A program made the position numbers and the translations under genes. The notes under the pieces are model-generated. The model saw only the letters and a program-made list of their open reading frames with translations. It had not been told where the DNA came from and searched no databases. DNA of 64,000 bases from Streptomyces bicolor. GTDB taxonomy: Bacteria; Actinomycetota; Actinomycetes; Streptomycetales; Streptomycetaceae. The stretch is from positions 1 through 64,000 of the forward strand of contig NZ_JOFS01000031.1 in assembly GCF_000719285.1 (NCBI RefSeq), given 5' to 3'. Every line of letters starts with the position of its first letter. The stretch's first letter is position 1. Positions 1 to 8,358 of this stretch are shown here, one piece after another.

Positions 1-90
1 GCCATCACCTGGCTCGCACCCTTGGCCGTGCACCCACCGGGACCGAGAGGTCACAACCCTACCCAGGGCTGCAGAAGGGATGGTCCTCTA

Positions 91-873
91 ATGAGCACCT
101 TGGCCTACGACGGCGGCGCGATGCTGGGCCGGCAGCTGCGGCGGGCGCGGAACAACCCGGGGCTGCTCATCCTGACCCAGACGATGCCGATCACCATGCT
201 GCTGTTCTTCGGCTATGTCTTCGGCAGCGCGCTGGCGATGCCCGGCGCGCAGTACCGCTCCTTCCTGGTGCCCGGTCTGCTGGTGGCGACCGCCGCGAAC
301 GGGATCATGACCGGCATGTTCCAGGCCGCCCAGGACACGCACCGGGGCGTGATGGACCGCTTCCGGACGCTGCCGATGAGCCGGGCCGCCGTACCGCTGG
401 GGCAGGCGGCCGCCGACCTGGTCGTGACGGCCGCCGGGACGGTGCCGTTCCTGCTGGTCGGACTGGCGGTGGGCTGGCGGATCGAGGGGTCCGCGCTCGA
501 AGCGGCGGGCGCCCTGGGGCTGTTGCTGCTGTTCCGGTTCGCGACGACGTGGGTCGGGATCTTCCTCGGACTGCTCACCCGGAACGAGGAGGCCGCCGGT
601 CAGCTCGGCGGGGCGGTCTTCCTGCTGCCGCTGCTGTCGAACGCGTACATCCCCACCGACGGCCTGCCGGACTGGCTGCGCACACTCGCCGAGTGGAATC
701 CGATCAGCGCCGTCACCACGGCCCTGCGCGACCTCTTCGGCAACGCACCCGTGCCCGACGGCGCCGCCTGGCCGGTCGCCCACCCGGTAGCCGGTTCGCT
801 GGCGTGGTGCGCGGTACTGCTCGCGGTGTTCGTGCCGCTCGCCGTACGCAATTACACGCGCGGCGAGCGCTGA
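91..873 (+). CDS. ABC-2 type transporter permease (DrrB-like)
   Basis: Membrane subunit of an ABC exporter of the daunorubicin-resistance DrrB type. The 260 residues contain about six hydrophobic segments, starting with the stretch 'LLILTQTMPITMLLFFGYV' near residue 22. The family signature 'DRFRTLPMSR' lies in the first cytoplasmic loop. The ATG was chosen because it gives the family-typical N-terminus and has AGAAGGG about 13 nt upstream; an in-frame GTG at 22 would add an unrelated basic tail. The preceding bases stay open in another frame and end in a TAATG overlap with this start, so a partner ATPase may end there, but I could not recognise it in 30 codons. Substrate unknown. Confidence 0.85.
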   Translation: MSTLAYDGGAMLGRQLRRARNNPGLLILTQTMPITMLLFFGYVFGSALAMPGAQYRSFLVPGLLVATAANGIMTGMFQAAQDTHRGVMDRFRTLPMSRAAVPLGQAAADLVVTAAGTVPFLLVGLAVGWRIEGSALEAAGALGLLLLFRFATTWVGIFLGLLTRNEEAAGQLGGAVFLLPLLSNAYIPTDGLPDWLRTLAEWNPISAVTTALRDLFGNAPVPDGAAWPVAHPVAGSLAWCAVLLAVFVPLAVRNYTRGER

Positions 874-918
874 GGGCACGTCCCCTCAAGGCGGCCCGCA
901 AAAGCCGGGCATGACAAC

Positions 919-970
919 GGCCCCGTCAACATCCGTGCGTGACAGAGCTGTTACGCAGGGGACGGGGCCG
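919..970 (+). terminator. inverted repeat after ABC permease
   Basis: CGGCCCCGTC at 919-928 is perfectly complementary to GACGGGGCCG at 961-970. The 32-nt loop is long for an intrinsic terminator and no T-run follows, so this is only a candidate. No gene was recognised from here to the small gene ending at 1137. Confidence 0.4.
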
Positions 971-1136
971 ATGAGCGGGGTGGGTGAAGTCAGGGGGACG
1001 TACCCGCGCCCGGGTGGCACTCCGAAGCCACGCCGCGTGCCGTGGGGATGACGGCGACGACAGCGCGGTACGACACCGGAGACGGTGGAACTGCCGGGCG
1101 CGGGCCTGCGAGTCGTGCGAGGAACGCCGGTACGAG

Positions 1137-1406
1137 TCAGCGTCCACCGAACAGCGAACGGCGGAGCCGACGCAGTGGGGCGAAGAGCGAGACCCGGCGC
1201 ACCCGCGCACCCTGGTCGCTGCGCGCCTGGGTGGTGTCACGAGTGGTCAGTTCGCGCATCAGCGAGGTCGCCTCGGCCGCCTCCGTCTGCGGCACGGCGG
1301 GACCCGCCAGCACCGAGAGATGGCGGTCGAGGCGCGAACTGGTCGCGCTGCTCCCGCAGGTGATCGCAGGGACCCTGGCCCTGCTGCGCACTGTTATCTG
1401 ATCCAT
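1137..1406 (-). CDS. small conserved-looking basic protein, unknown function
   Basis: An 89-residue protein starting MDQITVRSRARVP and ending in an Arg-rich tail (LRRLRRSLFGGR). The ATG is preceded by GGGAG at good spacing; an upstream start would add a Pro/Gly-rich extension without a ribosome site. It has no signal peptide or membrane segment, and 21 of its residues are Arg or Lys, so it is likely cytoplasmic and strongly basic. It stands alone between the ABC permease and the anti-sigma gene, with its own 126-bp upstream gap. I do not recognise a domain. Confidence 0.6.
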   Translation of the reverse strand: MDQITVRSRARVPAITCGSSATSSRLDRHLSVLAGPAVPQTEAAEATSLMRELTTRDTTQARSDQGARVRRVSLFAPLRRLRRSLFGGR

Positions 1407-1532
1407 GTCACTCCCCACCCGTACGAGTCCACCCGGCCCGGGCAGGTTAACCCTATCGCCCCGGCGGGGCACTCGTGTATCGCGGTCACAGGATTCACCT
1501 TCCCCGTAAGGGTGTTGACGACTCGTCGTTGA

Positions 1533-2351
1533 TTACTCTCCGAATCCGACCGATTTCAGGGCGAGTTGGACAACGGGCTGGCTGGTGGGTTGCGGCGAGC
1601 CTCCGTCCGGCTCCACCGTCACAGCCAGTGACGTCGCCGACGTGTCGAGACCGGACGCGAGCAAGGGCGTGTCGCCGTCGAAAAGCCCGAGGGAGCGCGG
1701 TTGTCCGTCCGGGAGCATGAGCCAGAGCTGGTGCACTCGGCCGCTGGGCAGGTCGCCGTATCCGCTCAGAGTGACGATCGCGCGCCCCTCGGATGCGGAA
1801 GCGAGCACTCCGATCGTTCGGCCCTCCGCGTCCGCACCGGACGTCGCCCGGGCGTCGGGAGCCGCCAGAACGTTAGCGATCTCACTCGCCCGGTCCTGCT
1901 GGGCGTCCAGCTGATCCTGCGTCCGGTTCGCCTGGACGGCGAAGAGGGAGGCGACGACGAGGGCAGCGGCGGCGGTGGCCGTGGCGAACGGCACGAGCAA
2001 CGGGCGCGTCCTGGCCGCACGGGTACGTGGCGGCGGCTGGGTGCCCCACACATGCGGCGGCAGCTGCGTCGCACGCGCGCGTGCCGGTTCCCGCCCGGCG
2101 GACTCCTGCGGAGTCGTCCGTACGGCGGCCAGCACCCGGTCGCGCATCGCGGCCGGCGCCGGGGCGGCCGCGGACCAGGCGAGGCGCACGGCGTCCTCGG
2201 TCAGGACCCGCACCTCGGCGGCACAGCTGTCACAGTCCCGCAGGTGCTTCTCGAAGCGGAGCCGCTCACCGGGTTCCAGGGCGTCGAGGGCGTACGGGGC
2301 GGCGAGGGAGTGCAGGTCCTCGCGCCGCAGAAGGCGGTCGACGAAGCTCAC
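1533..2351 (-). CDS. rskA: zinc-binding anti-sigma factor, RskA type
   Basis: Membrane-anchored anti-sigma factor that should hold the adjacent ECF sigma factor inactive. The cytoplasmic N-terminus carries the ZAS zinc motif H36-x3-C40-x2-C43, one membrane span lies at about 119-140, and an extracytoplasmic RskA C-terminal domain follows (272 residues). The start is GTG: GGGAGG sits six bases ahead and the GTGA overlaps the sigma stop codon, so the two genes are translationally coupled. An ATG 18 nt upstream lies inside the sigma gene and has no such site. In mycobacteria RskA is cleaved by regulated proteolysis to release SigK; the same is inferred here. Confidence 0.85.
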   Translation of the reverse strand: MSFVDRLLRREDLHSLAAPYALDALEPGERLRFEKHLRDCDSCAAEVRVLTEDAVRLAWSAAAPAPAAMRDRVLAAVRTTPQESAGREPARARATQLPPHVWGTQPPPRTRAARTRPLLVPFATATAAAALVVASLFAVQANRTQDQLDAQQDRASEIANVLAAPDARATSGADAEGRTIGVLASASEGRAIVTLSGYGDLPSGRVHQLWLMLPDGQPRSLGLFDGDTPLLASGLDTSATSLAVTVEPDGGSPQPTSQPVVQLALKSVGFGE

Positions 2352-2890
2352 GCGGCACCTCCCAGACATTTGCGCAGCTGGGTGAGTCCGTCGCGCATAC
2401 GGGTCTTGACCGTGCCGAGCGGCAGGGAAAGCCGCTCGGCCACTTCACGGTACGTGTAGCCCTCGTAGTAGGCGAGGGTGACGGACTGGCGCTGCAGCGC
2501 GGTGAGGCGGTCCAGGCAGCGGCGCACCCACTCGCGTTCGAGGCCGGCCTCGACCTCCTCGGCGACGTGGTCGAACGCCGGCTGGTTCGCGCGCATCGCC
2601 TCCCGCTGCTCGCGCTCGCCGGCCGCGCGGGCGCTGCGCACCCGGTCGACGGCGCGGCGGTGGGCGAGAGTGAGGATCCACGACAGGGCGCTGCCCCGCC
2701 CCGGGTCGAACTTCCCGGCGGACCGCCACAGTTCGAGCAGCACCTCCTGCGCCACCTCCTCGGACTGCGCGGGATCGCGCACCACGCGCCGCACCAGCCC
2801 GTACACCGGCCCGGAGACCAGTCCGTACAGCTCCTCGAACGCCTTCTGGTCACCGCCCGCAACGAGCACCAACAGCTCGTCCGCCTCCAA
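2348..2890 (-). CDS. sigK: ECF RNA polymerase sigma factor, SigK-like
   Basis: Group IV sigma factor with a region 2 (EEVAQEVLLELWR, then the SWILTLAHRRAVDRVR helix) and a region 4 helix-turn-helix (YREVAERLSLPLGTVKTRM). Pairing with a RskA-type anti-sigma places it near ECF19/SigK. The start is read as TTG, giving 180 residues, because GGGAGGGGGAGA precedes it and because the alternative GTG at 2959 would put the predicted -10 element inside the coding sequence. The 4-bp overlap couples it to the anti-sigma gene. Its own promoter resembles the divergent DUF4331 promoter, which suggests autoregulation. The start codon is the main uncertainty. Confidence 0.85.
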   Translation of the reverse strand: MEADELLVLVAGGDQKAFEELYGLVSGPVYGLVRRVVRDPAQSEEVAQEVLLELWRSAGKFDPGRGSALSWILTLAHRRAVDRVRSARAAGEREQREAMRANQPAFDHVAEEVEAGLEREWVRRCLDRLTALQRQSVTLAYYEGYTYREVAERLSLPLGTVKTRMRDGLTQLRKCLGGAA

Positions 2891-2942
2891 CTCGTCTCCC
2901 CCTCCCGCGAGGCCGCAGCGCGGCCGTCTCGTCCCACGAGGC

Positions 2943-2969
2943 ATTCGCAACGAACCCACCTCCGGATGG
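2943..2969 (-). promoter_or_regulatory. candidate SigK-type promoter for the sigma operon
   Basis: Read on the minus strand: -35 CCATCC (2969-2964), 15-nt spacer, -10 GCGAAT (2948-2943). Mycobacterial SigK promoters are, as I recall, of the form CCATCC/CCGAAT. The element matches the divergent promoter at 3057-3083 in both hexamers and spacing, supporting control by the sigma factor itself. Confidence 0.5.
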
Positions 2970-3056
2970 GGTTACGGATCAGCGGGCCGAAAACGCGGGT
3001 CGCCCGCCGATGAAACAACTTTTCAGTTCCGCCGTAAGAACGCTTGGGATTCGAAC

Positions 3057-3083
3057 CAATCCACCCTGGCGACGGCTCCGAAT
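3057..3083 (+). promoter_or_regulatory. candidate SigK-type promoter for DUF4331 gene
   Basis: -35 CAATCC (3057-3062), 15-nt spacer, -10 CCGAAT (3078-3083), followed about 39 nt later by the DUF4331 ATG. The same layout faces the sigma operon, making the DUF4331 gene the probable main target of the sigma factor. Confidence 0.5.
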
Positions 3084-3121
3084 CGGGTTCGTCAGGCAAG
3101 TTGGCACTGAGGACGGACGGC

Positions 3122-4657
3122 ATGACACCTATTTCCAGGAGCGGTGCGGGACGCAAGGGCCTCGCGACCCTCGTATGTGGTGCGCTGGCCGCCGGGGGGC
3201 TCGCAGCCGCCGGCGTCGCCGCGCTGGCACCGGGGGCGGCCTCCGCCTCCAGCCACCGGGAGGCCCCGCTGATCTCGGGGACGCCGCAGTACGACAACAC
3301 GGACGTGTACGCGTTCGTCAGCCCGGACAAGCCGGACACGACGACGATCATCGCGAACTGGATCCCGTTCGAGGAGCCGGCCGGCGGTCCGAACTTCTTC
3401 ACGTTCGCCGAGGACGCGCAGTACGACATCCACATCGACAACAACGGTGACGCGCAGGGCGAGCTGCTCTACCGCTTCACCTTCGACACGCACATCAAGA
3501 ACAAGAAGACGTTCCTGTACAACACGGGTCCGGTCGAGAGCCTCGACGACCCCGACCTCAACATCACGCAGACGTACGACGTCGAGCTGATCAAGCTCAA
3601 GGACCAGTACCCGGTGTCGAAGACGAAGGTCGCCAACGACGTGCCGGTGGCGCCGTCGAACGTGGGCAAGGCGTCGATGCCGGACTACGCCAAACTGCGC
3701 GAACAGGCCGTCCACAAGCTCGCGGGCGACGCGACGTCGTTCGCCGGCCAGGCCGACGACCCGTTCTTCCTGGACCTCAGGGTCTTCGACCTCCTCTACG
3801 GCGGGAACCTCTCCGAGGTCGGCAACGACACGCTCAAGGGCTACAACGTCAACTCCATAGCCCTCCAGGTCCCGTCGCACATGATCGCGGAGTCGGCGGA
3901 CCAGCCGATCGTGGGCATCTGGTCGACAACCCAGCGCAAGGGCGCCGACGGCCAGTTCCACCAGGTGTCGCGACTCGGCATGCCGCTGGTCAACGAGGTC
4001 GTCAACCCGCTGAAGGACAAGGACAAGTTCAACGCGTCCGCGCCCTGGGACGACGCCCGGTTCCTGAAGAACGTCACCAACCCCGAGCTGCCGAAGCTCA
4101 TCGAGGCGATCTACAAGATCCCGGCGCCCGAGGAGCCGCGCAACGACCTGGTCGACGTCTTCCTCAAGGGCGTGAAGGACCTCAACCAGCCGCCGCACGT
4201 GACGCCGTCGGAGATGCTGCGCCTCAACACCTCGATCAAGCCGGCCGCCGAACCCAAGCGGCTCGGCGTCCTCGACGGTGACACCGCGGGCTTCCCGAAC
4301 GGCCGTCGCCTCACCGACGACGTGATCGACGCCTCGCTCCAGGTCGTCGAGGGTGAACTCCTCGGCGCCAAGAACGACTTGGGCGACGCGGTCGACAAGA
4401 ACGACAAGGACTTCGAGAAGGCCTTCCCGTACGTCGCCCTGCCGACCGAGGGTTCGCGCGGCCCGCTCGCGAAGGGCACGGACGGCGAGACCGACGTCCG
4501 CAGCCAGCTCGGTGACGCCCTGCAGCCGGCGGGCGCCTCCGGCGGCCTGGACGACACGACCCTGATCGCCGGTTCGGCGGGCGCCGGCGCGCTGGGAATC
4601 CTGCTGGTCGGCGGGGCCCTGGCCTGGTGGCGCCGGATGCGGGACCGGGCGTACTAG
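3122..4657 (+). CDS. DUF4331 secreted, membrane-anchored protein
   Basis: A 511-residue surface protein. A long signal peptide (basic start, hydrophobic core, AAPGAASA-like end) leads into 'ASSHREAPLISGTPQYDNTDVYAFVSP', the hallmark opening of DUF4331. A C-terminal hydrophobic segment (TLIAGSAGAGALGILLVGG) followed by WWRRMRDRAY anchors it to the membrane. The biochemical role of DUF4331 is unknown to me. ATG chosen for AGGACGGA just upstream and for the clean signal peptide; the frame is open 26 codons further. It is divergent from the sigma/anti-sigma pair and probably under its control. Confidence 0.85.
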   Translation: MTPISRSGAGRKGLATLVCGALAAGGLAAAGVAALAPGAASASSHREAPLISGTPQYDNTDVYAFVSPDKPDTTTIIANWIPFEEPAGGPNFFTFAEDAQYDIHIDNNGDAQGELLYRFTFDTHIKNKKTFLYNTGPVESLDDPDLNITQTYDVELIKLKDQYPVSKTKVANDVPVAPSNVGKASMPDYAKLREQAVHKLAGDATSFAGQADDPFFLDLRVFDLLYGGNLSEVGNDTLKGYNVNSIALQVPSHMIAESADQPIVGIWSTTQRKGADGQFHQVSRLGMPLVNEVVNPLKDKDKFNASAPWDDARFLKNVTNPELPKLIEAIYKIPAPEEPRNDLVDVFLKGVKDLNQPPHVTPSEMLRLNTSIKPAAEPKRLGVLDGDTAGFPNGRRLTDDVIDASLQVVEGELLGAKNDLGDAVDKNDKDFEKAFPYVALPTEGSRGPLAKGTDGETDVRSQLGDALQPAGASGGLDDTTLIAGSAGAGALGILLVGGALAWWRRMRDRAY

Positions 4658-4696
4658 GCGCTGCGCTGCGAATGCGGCGATATGCCGTCGTTCGTC

Positions 4697-4771
4697 TGCG
4701 GGTTGGTCGTGGCTGGTCGCGCCCACGCGGCTGAGCCGCATAGAGATACAGCCCCGCGCCCCTTGGGGCGC
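4697..4771. repeat. Streptomyces dispersed intergenic repeat, copy 1
   Basis: Begins TGCGGGTTGGTCGTGG and continues through GGTCGCGC to the perfect hairpin GCGCCCCTTGGGGCGC (4756-4771). I know this family from many Streptomyces intergenic regions. A second copy is at 53274-53335. The hairpin may terminate transcription of the DUF4331 gene; no T-run follows. Confidence 0.65.
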
Positions 4772-4882
4772 CGCCGAACCGCCCCCTGACTGGCGCGGCC
4801 CGCGCAGTACTCATCCCCCACGGCGCGGGCCGCGCCGCCATCCCGCAACAACCGCCGCTGGAAACTCGATTGAGGAGAGGGC

Positions 4883-6598
4883 ATGGCCCCGCGTACGAAC
4901 GACAACGCGCCGGAGCACGAGGAGAACAGCACAGCCACCGGTGCGGATGCCGCCGCCGCGGGAGGCAAGAGCGACTCCACCGCGACCACGGGCTCGAAAG
5001 CCACCACCGACGGCACGGATGAGCGCGTTGCCGCTGTACGACGCCTGGCGGCCATGCGTCCGCATCGTCCAGCCCGTCTGGGGGTCCCCCCTCTGGGGGA
5101 GTTTGAGGACGAGGCCCCTTCAGGGCCGAAGCGAGGGTCTGGGGGCGGCAGCCCCCAGGGGCCCGGGCTCGAAGGGGCAGCGCCCCTGGAGGATGGGACG
5201 GGTAGGAGCGGCGGGGGCGAGAAAACCGCCGATCAGCGCGTCACCGCCGTACGACGCGCCGCCGCGGCCGGCCGCCGCCACCGCGCCCTGCACCTCGCCG
5301 GATGCGCCGCCCTGCTGGCCGTAGCACTCACCGCCGGCTCCATAGCGATCGGCGCCGTACACGACAACGCCCCCACGAACGTCGCCCCCGCATCCGCCGC
5401 CGTCTCCCCCGGCCTCCTCACCACCGGCGACCTCGACACCGCCATCACCTCCCTCCAGGCCCACCTCCGCACCCAACCAAGGGACTTCACCAGCTGGGCC
5501 ACCCTGGGCCTCGCCTACGTCGAACAGGCCCGCACCAACGGCGACCCCTCCCGCTACCCCCAGGCCGCCCAGGCCTTCAAGCGCTCCCTGTCCCTTAGCC
5601 CCGACAACGACCAGGCCCTCGCCGGCCGCGCCGCCCTCGCCGCCGCGCGCCACGACTTCGAGGACGCCCTGAAGTACGCCGACCAGGCCCTGAAGGTGAA
5701 CCCGTACAGCGAACGCGCCCTGTGCACCCGCGTCGACGCCCTCGTCGAACTCGGCCGCTACACCGACGCGTCCAAGGCCGCCGACACCGCCGACGACCGC
5801 CGCCCGGGCATCCCGGTCTTCACGAGGTACGCGTACGTCCACGAGCTGCGAGGCGATGTCCGCACGGCCCAACGCGTGCTGGACCAGGCACTCTCCTCCG
5901 CGGTCACCCCGGGCGACATCGCGTACGTCGCCACCCAGCTCGGCCAACTCGCCTGGAACCAGGGCGACTACGACACGGCCCTCACCCACTACGCCCGCGC
6001 CCTCGCCGTGGACGAGAACTACGTCCCCGCGCTCGAAGGCCGCGCCCGCGCGCAGGCGGCGAGCGGCGACACCACCGGTGCGCTCAACGGCCTGCGCGAC
6101 GTGGTCTCCCGCTACCCCCTCCCCGGCCCGCTCGTCGAACTGGGCGAGCTGTACGAGTCGGCCGGCGACAAGGTCAAGGCCGACGACCAGTACGCCCTCG
6201 TCGACGCCTGGACGGCCCTCGCCCGCGCCAACGGCGTCAACGCCGACCTCGACACCGCCCTCGCGGCCGCCGACCACGGCGACAAGGCGTCCGCCCTGCG
6301 CGCCGCCCGCGCCGAGTGGGACCGCCGGCAGACCGTGCACACCGCGGACGCCCTCGCCTGGGCCCTGCACGTCAACGGCAAGGACGAGGAGGCCCTGCCC
6401 TACGCCCGCAAGGCCACCGCGACCGGCTACCGAAACGCCGCGTTCCGCTACCACCGCGGCATCATCGAGCGCGCCACGGGCCACTCCGAGGACGCCCGCG
6501 AGCATCTGCGAGCCGCGCTGGGGCTGAACCCCGGCTTCTCCCCGCTGGGCGCCCGGGAAGCCCGTAAGGCGCTCAAGGACCTGGAGGCGGCCAAGTGA
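4883..6598 (+). CDS. TPR-repeat membrane protein carrying a translated repeat
   Basis: A 571-residue protein: hydrophilic N-terminus, one membrane span at about 136-157, and an outward C-terminal region of tetratricopeptide repeats (for example 'GDYDTALTHYARALAVDENY' and 'SEDAREHLRAALGLNPGFSPL'). TPR regions act as protein-binding scaffolds. The start has GAGGAGAGGGC directly upstream. Residues about 63-113 are encoded by a dispersed repeat (5071-5222) and look unrelated to the rest. The segments on either side, DERVAAVRRLAA and DQRVTAVRRAAA, are near-duplicates. The stop overlaps the exporter start (GTGA), so the two proteins probably work together. Confidence 0.8.
   Translation: MAPRTNDNAPEHEENSTATGADAAAAGGKSDSTATTGSKATTDGTDERVAAVRRLAAMRPHRPARLGVPPLGEFEDEAPSGPKRGSGGGSPQGPGLEGAAPLEDGTGRSGGGEKTADQRVTAVRRAAAAGRRHRALHLAGCAALLAVALTAGSIAIGAVHDNAPTNVAPASAAVSPGLLTTGDLDTAITSLQAHLRTQPRDFTSWATLGLAYVEQARTNGDPSRYPQAAQAFKRSLSLSPDNDQALAGRAALAAARHDFEDALKYADQALKVNPYSERALCTRVDALVELGRYTDASKAADTADDRRPGIPVFTRYAYVHELRGDVRTAQRVLDQALSSAVTPGDIAYVATQLGQLAWNQGDYDTALTHYARALAVDENYVPALEGRARAQAASGDTTGALNGLRDVVSRYPLPGPLVELGELYESAGDKVKADDQYALVDAWTALARANGVNADLDTALAAADHGDKASALRAARAEWDRRQTVHTADALAWALHVNGKDEEALPYARKATATGYRNAAFRYHRGIIERATGHSEDAREHLRAALGLNPGFSPLGAREARKALKDLEAAK
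5071..5222. repeat. dispersed repeat inserted in frame within TPR gene
   Basis: GC-rich hairpin-forming block including GAGGACGAGGCCCCTTCAGG, GTCTGGGGGCGGCAGCCCCC and GGGACGGGTAGGAGCGGCGG. I recognise these phrases from intergenic repeats of Streptomyces genomes. Here the block is read through as Gly/Pro-rich protein. Near-copies of GAT(G/C)AGCGCGT followed by CCGC(T/C)GTACGACGC flank it at 5018-5044 and 5231-5257, 213 bp (71 codons) apart. Confidence 0.65.
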
Positions 6599-8313
6599 CC
6601 CCTCGTCGGCTGTTCGCCTCCGGCGCCGCCGTCCTCACGGCGGCCTGCGCGCTCGCGCTGTTCCCCTCCCCTCCCGCGAGCGCGCACCCCCTCGGCAACT
6701 TCACCGTCAACCGCTACGACGGCCTCGTCGCCGCCCCCGGCGAACTGCGCGTCCACCATGTGGAGGACCTCGCCGAGATCCCCGCGACGCAGGCCGGGCC
6801 GGACATCGAGAAGGCGGGCATGACGGCGTGGGCCCGGGAGCGCTGCGAGAAGGCGGCGCGGGGCAGCGAGGTCACCGTGGACGGCCGTACGGTCGAACTG
6901 ACGCTGAACAGCAGCCACGCGCGCGTGCGGCCCGGTCAGGCCGGGCTCGACACCGTCCGCGTGGAGTGCCGGCTGACGACACCGCTCCCCGAGGACGCGA
7001 CGGTCGCGCTCGGCTTCCGCGGTGCGGGTGCGCAAGCCGGCCCCGGCTGGCGGGAGATCACCGCGCGCGGCGACCGTATGACGCTCACCGCCTCGGACGT
7101 ACCGAAGGAGTCGATCTCCGGGGAACTGACCGAGTACCCCGAGGAGTTGCTCTCCTCCCCCGCCGGCACCAAGACCGCGTCCCTGCGGGTACGTCCCGGC
7201 GGACCCGCCCTCGCCGAGTCCGAGCAGGACGCCCCCGCCTCCTCGGTCCTGCCGCGCGGCGCCGACCGCTGGACGCGGACCCTGGACGGCCTGGTCTCCC
7301 GCCAGGACCTCACCCTCGGCTTCGCCGCCCTCGCGCTGGTCGTCGCCGTCTTCCTCGGAGCGATGCACGCGCTCGCCCCCGGCCACGGCAAGACCCTGAT
7401 GGCCGCGGTGGCGGCGGCCCGCGGCGGCCGGGCCCGCATGAAGGACGTGCTGCCGCTGGCCGCCTCGGTGACGGTCACCCACACCCTGGGCGTGGTCGCC
7501 CTCGGCCTCCTGGTCACGGCCGGTTCGGCGGCGGCGCCCTCGGTGATCACCTGGCTGGGCATCGCGAGCGGCGCCCTGGTGATCGCGGCGGGCGGAACAC
7601 TCGTACGCCGGGCCTGGCACATCCGCCGCCACGGGCACGGGCACGGGCACGGGCACTCACACGATCACGGCGACCACACCCATCCGCACGAGCACTCCCA
7701 CACACACGACCACCCCCACGAGACCGACCACGCCCACGACCGCCAACCGGTCCTGGTCGCCGCGCACACTCACACCGCGAGGGACACTCCCGCCCCCACA
7801 CCCGCCCACGCCCTTGGACACGCCCCCGCGGATCACCACGACCACGGCCATCGGCACGACGACGGCCGCCACCACACCCACGGTCACGGTCACAGCCGCA
7901 CCCACACTCACACCCACGGCCTGCTGACCCACACCCACAACGGTTTCACCCACACCCACCCCACCGCCCCCACCCTCCGCGGCACGATCCTCCTCGGCTT
8001 CGCGGGCGGCCTCGTGCCCAGCCCGTCCGCGGTCGTCGTGCTCGTCGGCGCCGCGGCGCTCGGCAAGGCGTGGTTCGGACTGCTGCTCGTCGTGGCGTAC
8101 GGCGTGGGGCTGGCGCTCACTCTCACCGCGGCCGGGTTCGCCGTCGTACGGCTGGGTACAGGGGCGATGCGGCTGCTGGACAAGCGTCCCCGCTGGCTGA
8201 CGCATCCCGTGACGGTCTTCGTCCGCCGGACCGCACCGCTGGGGTCCGCGGTGCTCGTCGTACTGATCGGGGCCGGATTGGTTCTCCAGGGGGCGGCATC
8301 CGCACTCGGTTGA
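6595..8313 (+). CDS. NicO/RcnA-type nickel/cobalt exporter with long His-rich loop
   Basis: A 572-residue membrane protein. A signal peptide precedes an N-terminal extracytoplasmic domain ('AHPLGNFTVNRYDG'). The NicO/RcnA-type core then has its first metal motif in 'FLGAMHALAPGHGKTLMAA'. An exceptionally His/Asp-rich loop spans about residues 345-455 (HGHGHGHGHSHDHGDH and many more), and the second half repeats the pore helices ('GFAGGLVPSPSAVVVLVGAA'). The family moves Ni2+ or Co2+ out of the cytoplasm; the loop would bind metal. Start is GTG with a 4-bp overlap of the TPR stop. Uptake rather than efflux cannot be excluded from sequence. Confidence 0.8.
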   Translation: MTPRRLFASGAAVLTAACALALFPSPPASAHPLGNFTVNRYDGLVAAPGELRVHHVEDLAEIPATQAGPDIEKAGMTAWARERCEKAARGSEVTVDGRTVELTLNSSHARVRPGQAGLDTVRVECRLTTPLPEDATVALGFRGAGAQAGPGWREITARGDRMTLTASDVPKESISGELTEYPEELLSSPAGTKTASLRVRPGGPALAESEQDAPASSVLPRGADRWTRTLDGLVSRQDLTLGFAALALVVAVFLGAMHALAPGHGKTLMAAVAAARGGRARMKDVLPLAASVTVTHTLGVVALGLLVTAGSAAAPSVITWLGIASGALVIAAGGTLVRRAWHIRRHGHGHGHGHSHDHGDHTHPHEHSHTHDHPHETDHAHDRQPVLVAAHTHTARDTPAPTPAHALGHAPADHHDHGHRHDDGRHHTHGHGHSRTHTHTHGLLTHTHNGFTHTHPTAPTLRGTILLGFAGGLVPSPSAVVVLVGAAALGKAWFGLLLVVAYGVGLALTLTAAGFAVVRLGTGAMRLLDKRPRWLTHPVTVFVRRTAPLGSAVLVVLIGAGLVLQGAASALG

Positions 8314-8358
8314 GCTACTTTTGTGGAGAATGCGCACGGATGCGAATGGGGGACGCCC

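Noticed and set aside
984..1532. 182-codon plus-strand frame
   Set aside because: No ribosome site or recognisable product; it is antisense to the small minus-strand gene that has both.
3046..3062. tRNA T-arm-like motif (GGTTCGAATCC on the minus strand)
   Set aside because: No acceptor, D or anticodon arms fit around it; the bases are better explained as part of the sigma-dependent promoter region.
3092..4741. 549-codon minus-strand frame opposite DUF4331
   Set aside because: Repetitive Val/Asp/Arg composition typical of antisense frames; the sense strand has a signal peptide and domain match.
7630..7960. Apparent short tandem DNA repeats (CACGGGCACGGG...)
   Set aside because: They simply reflect His/Gly/Asp codons of the metal-binding loop.
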